Shown in pieces: positions 5,938 to 11,998 of a stretch of 21,829 nucleotides of DNA. The notes under the pieces are model-generated. The model ran no database searches and was not told the origin of the DNA. It saw only the letters and a program-made list of their open reading frames with translations. A program made the translations under genes and the position numbers. Position 1 is the first letter of the stretch, and each line of letters opens with the position of its first letter. This DNA is from Pseudomonadota bacterium (lineage in GTDB: Bacteria; Pseudomonadota; Gammaproteobacteria; Steroidobacterales; Steroidobacteraceae): contig JADJBE010000018.1 of the NCBI GenBank assembly GCA_016703895.1, positions 1 to 21,829 of the forward strand. Reading direction: 5' to 3'.

Positions 5938-7842
5938 ATGCCTGCCGTTGCGTTTCACCTGAGCGTCAAACCGATAAGCCGCACCAACGGCAAGAGCGCC
6001 GTGGCCAAGGCGGCCTATCTGACGGGCGAGAAATTCCGCGACGAGCGCACCGGCAAGCTGCACGACTACACGCGGCGCGGCGGCGTTGAAGCCGTACTGC
6101 ATGCCCAGGTGAAGGACGCGCCGGACTGGTCACGCGACATTGCCCAGGCGTGGAATACCGTTGAAGCCGTGGAGAACCGCAAGAACTCGACCACGGCCAA
6201 GGCGATTGACGGGCTGGCCTTCCCGCATGAATTGACCGCCGAGGAACGCTTGCGCGTCCTCGTGGACTGGACGCGGGAGCAGCTCGGCCGGCGCGGGTAT
6301 CTGTGGACGGCCGCCATCCATGAACCCGACAAGGCCGGCGACGCGCGGAACCATCACGCGCACGTCATGTGGAGCGAAAGGCCACTGACGCCGGACGGCT
6401 TCGCGGCGAACAAGGCGCTTGCCGCCGTGAACCGCGCGGCGGGCAAGGAGCAGCTTGCCGCCATGCGCGAACGCTGGGCGGCACTCACTGGCCGGATGTT
6501 GGAGCGCAAGGGGCTGCCGCTTGAGGCCGCGCGCTGGCGCGAAGGCCACAAGACGATTGAGCAGCAGCGGGCGGCGGCGATCGAGCGAGGCGATACCGCC
6601 TATGCCGAGCGGCTGGCCGAGCGCGAACCGACGAAGCATCTAGGCGTGGCAACCGTGGCCATGGAGCGCAAGGGCGTGGCGACGGAGCGCGGGGACGCGC
6701 ACCGCGCCCTTGAGGCGGAGAACGCCCAGCGGCAAGCCGTGGCGCGGCAGCGCGCCGGCCTTGACCGCGAAATCACCCGCCTTGCGGGCAAGGAAGAACG
6801 GGCGGCGGCCTATGCCGTCAATGTCGCCAAGGGCGAACCGGAAACCATCCGCCTTTATCGGGGCGTGGGCGATAACGTATGGGCGGCGCGCGAAGGCGAA
6901 CCCCTGTATTTCTCCACCAACATCGAGCGCGCCCGTGCCTTTGGCGCGCTGCATTTCGTGGACGTGACGCGCGCCGAATTGGCGCAATACAAATGCCCGC
7001 ACTCCAAGCGCATCTTGGAGACTGAGCCGATAGCAAAAGACGACTACCGCATTGGTGACGCGGCCATATTGAACCGGTTGCGGCCATTGCCAACCGTGCA
7101 TCAAGAGCGGCAGGCCGAGGCGCAGGAGCAGCGGCGCAGCGTCCTGGCGGCGAAGCTGGGCGGGCTTGAGGACGTGCAGACCTTGCGCGGCCTTTGGCAA
7201 TCCGCCGACAACGCGGCGGCTTTCCTGGCCGGCACCCAGGCGCAGGGTTACACCGTCGCGCGGGTTACCGAGCGCGACGCGCGCATGAGCCGTGGCGAAG
7301 CGCAAACCCTGGCCAGCAGCGATCCGAGCCGGACGCCGCCGATTTATCGCACGGGCGAGCTGGTCGCTTACAACGCGCAGGGCTTTGGCTTCCGGTTGAA
7401 CGGCGCGACGCTGGACGACGCCCAGGCGCCGCGACGCCTCGACACGGCCGCGAACGTGCGATTACCCACCCTTGCCGCCGCGCGGCAATCCGTCATCGAG
7501 CAGCGGCCGGAGCAGACGCCGGCCACCAAGCGCAATTTGGGCGGGCTGGCGCGCGCCGCCATCACTGGGCTGGTGGAATTCTTGTTTGGCTGGGTGACGC
7601 GCAGGACAGAGCCACAGCGCAGCCGGCCGGCCGCCCCGCAGCCTTCCCAGGCGCGGCGCGTGGCCGAGGCCAGCAAGCGCGCCGACAAGTCGTTAGGCGG
7701 CGCGCGTGACCTTGAAGCCAACTACGGCGGCCGGCTGTTGCAGCTCGACCCGGAAATTCAGGACGCGTTGCGGCGAGCGCGCGAGGCCAAGGAGCGCGAC
7801 GACCGCGAACGCGACGACGACGGACGAGGGCGGGAACGATAG
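5938..7842 (+). CDS. mobA: MobA/MobL (MobQ) relaxase with extended C-terminus
   Basis: This 634-residue protein would nick oriT and pilot the transferred strand. The N-terminal relaxase domain shows motif I KSAVAKAAYLTG with the likely catalytic Tyr27, and motif III with His128 and NHHAHV (His139, His140, His142) for metal binding. Residues ~85-125 match the family (NSTTAKAIDGLAFPHELT). After an alpha-helical middle, residues 302-340 read ETIRLYRG then LYFSTNIERARAFG, an ADP-ribosyltransferase-like signature. A further domain near 450-500 (LVAYNAQGFGFRLNG) and a charged coiled tail complete the protein. I chose the ATG at 5938 because AGGAG lies 12 nt upstream and the family starts there; an upstream in-frame extension would run back to oriT. 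It lacks the primase seen fused in IncQ MobA. Confidence 0.88.
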   Translation: MPAVAFHLSVKPISRTNGKSAVAKAAYLTGEKFRDERTGKLHDYTRRGGVEAVLHAQVKDAPDWSRDIAQAWNTVEAVENRKNSTTAKAIDGLAFPHELTAEERLRVLVDWTREQLGRRGYLWTAAIHEPDKAGDARNHHAHVMWSERPLTPDGFAANKALAAVNRAAGKEQLAAMRERWAALTGRMLERKGLPLEAARWREGHKTIEQQRAAAIERGDTAYAERLAEREPTKHLGVATVAMERKGVATERGDAHRALEAENAQRQAVARQRAGLDREITRLAGKEERAAAYAVNVAKGEPETIRLYRGVGDNVWAAREGEPLYFSTNIERARAFGALHFVDVTRAELAQYKCPHSKRILETEPIAKDDYRIGDAAILNRLRPLPTVHQERQAEAQEQRRSVLAAKLGGLEDVQTLRGLWQSADNAAAFLAGTQAQGYTVARVTERDARMSRGEAQTLASSDPSRTPPIYRTGELVAYNAQGFGFRLNGATLDDAQAPRRLDTAANVRLPTLAAARQSVIEQRPEQTPATKRNLGGLARAAITGLVEFLFGWVTRRTEPQRSRPAAPQPSQARRVAEASKRADKSLGGARDLEANYGGRLLQLDPEIQDALRRAREAKERDDRERDDDGRGRER

Positions 7843-7844
7843 AA

Positions 7845-7873
7845 GGGGTTTCGGGCAGCGCACCCGAAGCCCC
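7845..7873 (+). other. Strong stem-loop just after the relaxase stop
   Basis: GGGGTTTCGGG pairs with CCCGAAGCCCC (11-bp stem with one G-U pair, 7-nt loop), starting 3 nt after the relaxase stop. There is no T-tract on the plus strand, so it is not a classical terminator; it could stabilise mRNA or limit read-through. Confidence 0.45.
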
Positions 7874-7928
7874 CACAGAAAAACGGCGCAGGAAAAAAGG
7901 GGAAGGCAGCGGCGACAGTGGCGGCGGG

Positions 7929-8294
7929 TTGCGGCCACGCAAACGCCGTTTCGGTATCTACCGGAAACCAGCCTTGCGGCCTATCTCGCAGCCGCGCACG
8001 GTGCAGCAGCTTGCGGCCTTGCAGATTGCCGGCGCGTTCTCGTGTTTCGATACGCTGGCCGCGCAGCATTTCCACTATCGCACCGTGGCGGCGCTGTTGA
8101 CGACGCCGGCCATGCCAACGCCGGCACGGGTCACCGTTGACGAATTCGAGAGAGCGGCGCGACAGGAAACTAAACGCGCCCAGGACGGCACCAGCTCCAG
8201 CGTCTTGAGCCTGCAACAGCTTCGCTTGTGGCACGCACGGCGCGGAACGCTGCACCTGTTCTATATCCAATACCCATCGAACGCGCCGCGCTGA
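7929..8294 (+). CDS. Hypothetical small basic protein downstream of relaxase
   Basis: From a TTG at 7929 this is 121 residues, beginning RPRKRRFGIYRKPALRP and continuing with helical, coding-like sequence (TVDEFERAARQETKRAQ and SVLSLQQLRLWHARRG). The frame is open back past the relaxase stop and reads in a natural way (EKRRRKKGEGSGDSG), but no ATG or GTG exists there, so the start is uncertain. The last codons overlap the first copy of the 34-bp repeat. I do not recognise the family. The basic N-terminus suggests nucleic-acid contact, which is inference. Confidence 0.5.
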   Translation: MRPRKRRFGIYRKPALRPISQPRTVQQLAALQIAGAFSCFDTLAAQHFHYRTVAALLTTPAMPTPARVTVDEFERAARQETKRAQDGTSSSVLSLQQLRLWHARRGTLHLFYIQYPSNAPR

Positions 8295-8316
8295 TCCGCT
8301 GGCGCGGGCGCGCGGC
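8283..8316 (+). repeat. 34-bp direct repeat, left copy
   Basis: Begins GCGCCGCGCTGATCCG and ends GCGGGCGCGCGGC. A second copy with one mismatch lies at 10296-10329, 2013 bp further on. Both copies start at the end of a coding region. Internally, CCGCGC and GCGCGG can pair. It could be an att-like site, a target duplication or a duplicated gene end. Confidence 0.7.
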
Positions 8317-8391
8317 GCATGCGATGGAAAGAAATGGTTAAACAACCGACCTTCTGCCGCGACTTACCGCGAAGCCCTCCGCACCACTGAA
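8317..8391. other. Short spacer before the Tn3-like element
   Basis: No gene is seen. The last five bases, CTGAA, may be the target-site duplication of the element that follows. Confidence 0.35.
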
Positions 8392-8646
8392 GGGGTCTGC
8401 CCCGAGGCGAACGGACGGATTTGTACCTAAGCCATTAGCATGAAGGGCCCGCGCCGCTCGCTTGGGCTTCCGGCCACTGTGTCCGGTTGGAGTACGGTTC
8501 AACGGGCGTCAGGCGGTATGCTGAAAAGAGTGACAAGGTAGGGCCGTTTTCGGTGTTTCCTGACACATCCACCGCCGCATCGACGGCCTCAACCTGACAC
8601 CTGAAGTCCGTGGCGTACGATTTTTTCCGTTTCGTGAGCAGACCCC
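8392..8646. mobile_element. Tn3-family-like miniature element without transposase (candidate)
   Basis: The left end starts GGGGTCTGCCCCGAGGCGAA. The right end, read inward on the minus strand, starts GGGGTCTGCTCACGAAACGG and continues AAAAAATCGTACG, close in layout to Tn3-family terminal repeats of about 38 bp (which typically start GGGG and hold ACGGAAAA and ACGC). The first nine bases of both ends are identical. The flanks are CTGAA and TTGAA, a 5-bp duplication with one mismatch, the size Tn3 elements make. At 255 bp there is no room for a transposase, so it would be mobilised in trans. An internal pair of CCTGACAC repeats (8559 and 8593) may be a res remnant. The left inverted repeat is more divergent than the right. 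Confidence 0.55.
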
Positions 8647-8795
8647 TTGAACGGATCTTGCGTGACTTGCGCTTAATTCAGCGCCACACCACGGAAGCGG
8701 AACTGTTGCGGGAATTGCAGCACACCCGCGATGCCTGCGCCGAAGCTGTTCTGGTTTTAGATGAACGACTAAACCCCAAGACACCCCGCGACTGA
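8610..8795 (+). CDS. Small hypothetical ORF starting inside the Tn3-like right end
   Basis: A GTG start at 8610 gives 61 residues. The first dozen (VAYDFFRFVSRPL) are encoded by the inverted repeat and the rest is helical and charged (TTEAELLRELQHTRDACAEAVLVLDERL). This suggests that the element inserted into or upstream of an existing small gene and now supplies its first codons. No clear ribosome site is visible and I do not recognise the protein. Confidence 0.35.
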   Translation: MAYDFFRFVSRPLERILRDLRLIQRHTTEAELLRELQHTRDACAEAVLVLDERLNPKTPRD

Positions 8796-8899
8796 GTTGG
8801 TTAAGGCGCGCCACGCGCTTTGTGCATGGACTTGACCCGAGAAACTTCGTAATTGTTAGGGAAGATACGCCGCAACCTCGACGATGGAAGGGCACACCC

Positions 8900-9487
8900 A
8901 TGTTCAAGCGCAGCAGACACCTTTTCCCGCTTCTAGCCTTGTTCATTCTGTCCGCCGCGCCCGCGTTTGCCAGTTACACCACGGCGGAACTCTTGGCGAA
9001 AATTGAAACGCTGTCGAATGTGGGTACGTTTCTCTATCCAGGCAGCGCCATAGTCAGCAAGCCAGTCTGCAACACACAAAACCGCTACGTCATCAATACC
9101 AGCAACGCCACGGGGCAAGTCTTAGCGCAGCAAATCTCTAGGGCTGTGGCGACCAAGAGCAAGGTCACCATCATCGGCACCGGTTCCTGCACAACGTGGG
9201 GCGACAGCGAAGAAGTGAGCAGCGTCACGGTATTTCCGCCGACGCCGACGACTGGCGGGCAACAGTTCGTCTCTTGCGTTAACTACATGCCTACGACCAC
9301 GTCCTGCAACTGCGCTGCTGGAACCACCACGCTTTCGCGTGTCACGAACATAGACAGATCGAACGGCTGCTATGTCGTTACCACCGGGGGCGCTGGCTGT
9401 TTTGCCTCTGGCGGCGACCCGACCCCAGGGATTGGGTCACCACCGAACCCGCCGGTTTTTGGTAGCTGCTGCTTGTGCGCGTATTGA
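8900..9487 (+). CDS. Secreted cysteine-rich protein of unknown function
   Basis: A 195-residue protein with a clear signal peptide (residues 1-24, cleavage after PAFA). The mature part has ten cysteines (57, 97, 126, 136, 138, 157, 167, 190, 191, 193), ending in a Pro/Gly-rich tail and CCLCAY. The middle reads KVTIIGTGSCTTWGDSEEV, a pattern I associate with small beta-rich secreted proteins resembling AB5-toxin B subunits (SubB-like); that link is weak and inferred. I chose the ATG at 8900 because GGAAGG lies about 9 nt upstream and it starts the signal peptide. The stop overlaps the start of the Sel1 gene, so the two are probably co-translated. Confidence 0.7.
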   Translation: MFKRSRHLFPLLALFILSAAPAFASYTTAELLAKIETLSNVGTFLYPGSAIVSKPVCNTQNRYVINTSNATGQVLAQQISRAVATKSKVTIIGTGSCTTWGDSEEVSSVTVFPPTPTTGGQQFVSCVNYMPTTTSCNCAAGTTTLSRVTNIDRSNGCYVVTTGGAGCFASGGDPTPGIGSPPNPPVFGSCCLCAY

Positions 9488-10296
9488 TTAAACGCTTGCA
9501 GCACGGCGCCGCCTTCGCCGTGCTGCTCCTTACCGTTGCTGCGCCGTGCCCTGCGCTTTGCGCCACCGAGCCGGAGCAACAAACCGGCGCATGGTGGTGG
9601 AAGGGTATCCACCAGACCGAGCCAGGGGCGCAGTTTGCCGCCGATACGCTGCCCGCCGCGCTTAAGGCTGTGCCGCTATCCGCTGGCAGACTGGAACGCT
9701 ACCGCACTAGGGCGACGCACGGCGAAGCGGAAGCACAATTCTTTTTAGCCACGCTCTATGCCGAGGCGGAACTCCAGGAATCGGCCTCCGCTGTCGTGCG
9801 CGGATTCAGCGTGTCCCAGGACTACCCGCAGGCGCTTACGCTCTATGCACAAGCCGCTGGACAGCAGCATTCGTCGGCGCAGAACAATCTGGGACTGCTC
9901 TACGCCCAGGGCAAAGGCGCGGCGCGCGACGACGCCCAGGCCGAGGCGTGGTTTCGCCGCGCCGCGCTCCAAGGTCACGCGAGCGCGCAAAACAATCTGG
10001 GCGTCTTGTATGAACAAGGGCGCGCTGTTGAACGTAGCGCCACGCTGGCCGCTTCATGGTATCGCAAGGCCGCCGACCAAGGGTTGCCCGAAGCGCAGTT
10101 CAACCTTGGGCGCATGTATGTTAGCGGCCAAGGCATCACCGCCGACCAGAGCCTTGCCTATGTTTGGCTTTCCCTCGCGGCCCAGCAGCGTTTTGAACCC
10201 GCTGGCACCGCCTTGCGCGAGTTGGAAGGCAATCTATCTGAAAAGGCGCTCGCGGACGCCCAGCTTCACCTAGCGGAGTGGCAAGCCACCACGTAG
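9475..10296 (+). CDS. Secreted Sel1-repeat (TPR-like) protein
   Basis: Up to 273 residues with a signal peptide (about 1-30, ending CPALCA). Four Sel1-like repeats follow: GEAEAQFFLATLYAEA (from ~83), SSAQNNLGLLYAQGKG (~133), ASAQNNLGVLYEQGRA (~169) and PEAQFNLGRMYVSGQG (~205). Sel1 repeats form helical solenoids that bind other proteins, often in secretion, envelope or host-interaction roles. The start is either GTG at 9475 or TTG at 9484; the latter overlaps the upstream stop as TTGA. The gene overlaps the Cys-rich secreted gene and ends at the second copy of the 34-bp repeat. A chaperone- or partner-type role for the upstream product is inference. Confidence 0.82.
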   Translation: MRVLIKRLQHGAAFAVLLLTVAAPCPALCATEPEQQTGAWWWKGIHQTEPGAQFAADTLPAALKAVPLSAGRLERYRTRATHGEAEAQFFLATLYAEAELQESASAVVRGFSVSQDYPQALTLYAQAAGQQHSSAQNNLGLLYAQGKGAARDDAQAEAWFRRAALQGHASAQNNLGVLYEQGRAVERSATLAASWYRKAADQGLPEAQFNLGRMYVSGQGITADQSLAYVWLSLAAQQRFEPAGTALRELEGNLSEKALADAQLHLAEWQATT

Positions 10297-10329
10297 CGCC
10301 GCGCTGATCCGTTGGCGCGGGCGCGCGGC
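10296..10329 (+). repeat. 34-bp direct repeat, right copy
   Basis: Identical to 8283-8316 except for one C-to-T change in the middle. It begins at the last base of the Sel1 gene stop codon and is followed after 6 nt by the AT-rich module, giving a plausible promoter in which TTGGCG (10312) and TATAAT (10336) are 18 bp apart. Confidence 0.7.
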
Positions 10330-10335
10330 TTATCC

Positions 10336-10349
10336 TATAATCTTATACG
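10336..10349 (+). promoter_or_regulatory. AT-rich module TATAATCTTATACG, copy 3 (candidate promoter)
   Basis: Exact repeat of 1886-1899. TATAAT at 10336-10341 has TTGGCG 18 bp upstream, so it could be a -10 box. ATG follows at 10353 after CGATT, opening a 13-codon micro-ORF (MQDDPDQNARLFC). If transcription starts about 7 nt after the -10 box the message would be nearly leaderless. It is also palindromic with what follows (ATAATC/GATTAT), so it may be an operator. Confidence 0.45.
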
Positions 10350-10404
10350 ATTATGCAGGACGACCCCGACCAAAACGCACGGCTTTTTTGCTAGGTTCGC
10401 GCCC

Positions 10405-10671
10405 ATGACACCCGACGAATACGGCTAATTGCTGATGCAGCATCCCGACGAATCCCCGGAGATTGTCGGCACCCTGCCCTATCTCATTCACCCGCCCAGC
10501 AGGCTTGCCAGCACGGCGCGATGGATGAAATTTCGGGACAGCACCTTGCGGCCTTTGATTGCGTCGCGGCCGGCCGACCCGTTTTTGCCGCGCTTCCTGG
10601 AGCAGACCGAGAAAATCCTAGCGTGGCGCGCGACCATCGCGCCGGAGCGGCGTATCTGGAAGGCCGACTAA
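10405..10671 (+). pseudogene. Hypothetical small plasmid gene with early in-frame stop
   Basis: ATG at 10405 encodes MTPDEYG and then TAA at 10426-10428, after which the same frame reads on naturally as LLMQHPDESPEIVGTLPYL to 10671 (AAs rich in P and R, ending RRIWKAD). A CAA glutamine codon changed to TAA would explain this. Translation could still restart at TTG 10429 or ATG 10435, giving about 78-80 residues, so the gene may not be dead. It is followed after 4 nt by the next gene. The family is not recognised. Confidence 0.5.
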
Positions 10672-10675
10672 CAGC

Positions 10676-10969
10676 ATGACGACGAGCAAGCCCCCTGCCC
10701 TGCGGCGCTTTCTGGCGCGCGTGATTGCCGCCAAGAGCGGCGAACCCAACGCCGGCCGGCAGGAAGTCGCGGCCGAAGTGCTGCATGCCCTACAGCTCGC
10801 GCAGCGCGTTTGCCCCAAGTGCGGCAACGAAGCCTATGCGCTCGAACCGTCGCCCCTTCTCTGCGGTGACTGTCACGCGCCGATGCAGACGCCGGAGGCG
10901 GAGAGCGAGCGCATTGCCCGCTTCATCGAACGGCACAGAAAGACGTTGCGGGGATTGGCCGACAAGTAG
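10676..10969 (+). CDS. Small zinc-ribbon protein of unknown function
   Basis: A 97-residue protein with CPKCG at residues 46-50 and CGDC at 63-66, a classic single zinc ribbon, flanked by helical basic segments (LRRFLARVIAAK and RIARFIERHRKTLRGL). It starts 4 nt after the previous frame, so the pair is an operon. This makes it the fourth zinc-ribbon-like small protein in the window. No named family is recognised. Confidence 0.62.
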   Translation: MTTSKPPALRRFLARVIAAKSGEPNAGRQEVAAEVLHALQLAQRVCPKCGNEAYALEPSPLLCGDCHAPMQTPEAESERIARFIERHRKTLRGLADK

Positions 10970-10972
10970 TTA

Positions 10973-11168
10973 GCCATGGCGCCCTTGTTGGGGCGTGACC
11001 GATCCCACGGCGGGGCATTGGCGGGAAGCTAGCGCAAGCCGTCTGGCCGTCAATCCCCTGCCCGCTCCATTCACTACGTTCCCGTGTTGGGGTTGACCGC
11101 CAGCCTATTGGCTTGCGCCCGCGTTCCCTTGCCCCCGCTGTGGGGGTCACACCATCGAGGGAAACGCC
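10973..11168. other. Intergenic region with nested inverted repeats
   Basis: About 200 bases with no gene. GCGCAAGCC (11032-11040) pairs perfectly with GGCTTGCGC (11110-11118), and inside it GTCAATCCC (11049-11057) pairs 8 of 9 with GGGGTTGAC (11089-11097), giving an 87-bp nested structure. A separate hairpin CCCCC-GCTGT-GGGGG lies at 11132-11146, just before the DUF3768 gene. The large structure could be a regulatory RNA element or a single-strand-folding site. Confidence 0.45.
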
Positions 11169-11501
11169 ATGCCTAACAACTCGCACGAAATCGCCCGCCT
11201 TAACGACCTGTGCCGCACCGCCATGGGCATCGCGGGCAAGCTCTTTCAGACCGAAGGCATCAGCGCACTGCCGGCAGCCGACCAGTCGGCTATCCGCGAG
11301 AAGGTGGAGACGTTCAAGGACTTCAGCGAGGACAACGACCCGCACGGCGAACGCGACTTCGGCGCCTTTGAACACAACGGGCAGCGCATCTTCTGGAAGA
11401 TTGACTACTACGCCCGCGACCTCATGCACGGCAGCGAAAATCCCGCCGACCCGAAGCAGACCGTGCGCGTCCTCACCATCATGCTGGCGCACGAATACTG
11501 A
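11169..11501 (+). CDS. DUF3768 family protein
   Basis: A 110-residue protein that matches the DUF3768 family pattern: a helical start (IARLNDLCRTAMGIAGKLFQT), then DNDPHGERDFGAFEHNG, FWKIDYY and RVLTIMLAHEY. The family is widespread on plasmids and mobile elements of proteobacteria and its function is not known. ATG at 11169 has GAGGGA about 7 nt upstream. A strong rho-independent terminator follows directly, so this looks like a self-contained transcription unit. Confidence 0.85.
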   Translation: MPNNSHEIARLNDLCRTAMGIAGKLFQTEGISALPAADQSAIREKVETFKDFSEDNDPHGERDFGAFEHNGQRIFWKIDYYARDLMHGSENPADPKQTVRVLTIMLAHEY

Positions 11502-11509
11502 CGCCGCCG

Positions 11510-11543
11510 CCCGCGCCTGGCCTGACGGCTAGGCGCGGGTTTT
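11510..11543 (+). terminator. Rho-independent terminator after the DUF3768 gene
   Basis: CCCGCGCCTGGCC (11510-11522) pairs with GGCTAGGCGCGGG (11527-11539), a 13-bp stem with one G-U pair and loop TGAC, followed by TTTTCTTT. It begins 8 nt after the DUF3768 stop. Confidence 0.88.
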
Positions 11544-11707
11544 CTTTGACCCACAGCCGTAGGACGAGACCCCATGACGTGCCGCCACGTGCATCCGCGC
11601 CGTGCTGGAAAGCACAGCGCAAGCTGAGCGCGCGTTACCCGTCTTGCACGGATTTGCCTTGCCAGCAGCGACGAAATGCAGGACATCAAAAGCGAAGCCG
11701 TTATCCG
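11544..11707. other. Short non-coding stretch
   Basis: No supported gene. The frame of the following hypothetical gene is open back to 11546 but the translation here (many R, P, C) does not look like protein and lacks a ribosome site. Confidence 0.35.
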
Positions 11708-11998
11708 ATGAACACCAGCAAAGGCACCGCCGCGATGATTGTTGAACCCGCCGCCGAGTTTCGCGGATTAACCCAAGAAGCCGTAACGGCGGCGTTGGCC
11801 GACCCCGACCCGAACAACCGAATTGCCTGCGAAGTGGCGCGGCTTGTTGGCTGCTACACGCAGAATTTCAAGGCGCACTGTGACCGCATGGGACGCGTCC
11901 CCGCCAGCATCCTTGTCAGCAAGCCCGGCACCGCCATTGAAGCCGTTGCTATGAACTTAGTCACCGAGGTGATACGTCAGGAGATTGCGAAGGAGTGA
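11708..11998 (+). CDS. Hypothetical small protein
   Basis: A 96-residue protein from ATG 11708 (MNTSKGTAAMIVEPAAEF) with predicted helices and a coding-like pattern (AALADPDPNNRIACEVARL and AIEAVAMNLVTEVIRQEIAKE). No family is recognised. Its 3' end overlaps tail-to-tail by 38 bp with the C-terminal tail of the Wzy-like gene on the other strand, which probably reflects insertion of the polysaccharide island right behind it. Confidence 0.55.
   Translation: MNTSKGTAAMIVEPAAEFRGLTQEAVTAALADPDPNNRIACEVARLVGCYTQNFKAHCDRMGRVPASILVSKPGTAIEAVAMNLVTEVIRQEIAKE

Noticed and set aside
8283..8316. 34-bp GC-rich repeat considered as a terminator
   Set aside because: Stem potential exists but no T-tract follows either copy; the one-mismatch identity over 34 bp suggests shared ancestry rather than independent terminators.
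7758..8345. 195-codon minus-strand frame opposite the relaxase end
   Set aside because: Arg/Ser/Pro-rich antisense translation of high-GC DNA with no motif or ribosome site.
8509..8946. 145-codon minus-strand frame across the Tn3-like element
   Set aside because: Cys/Arg/Ser-rich and domainless; it overlaps the inverted repeat and the start of the secreted-protein gene, so it is probably chance.
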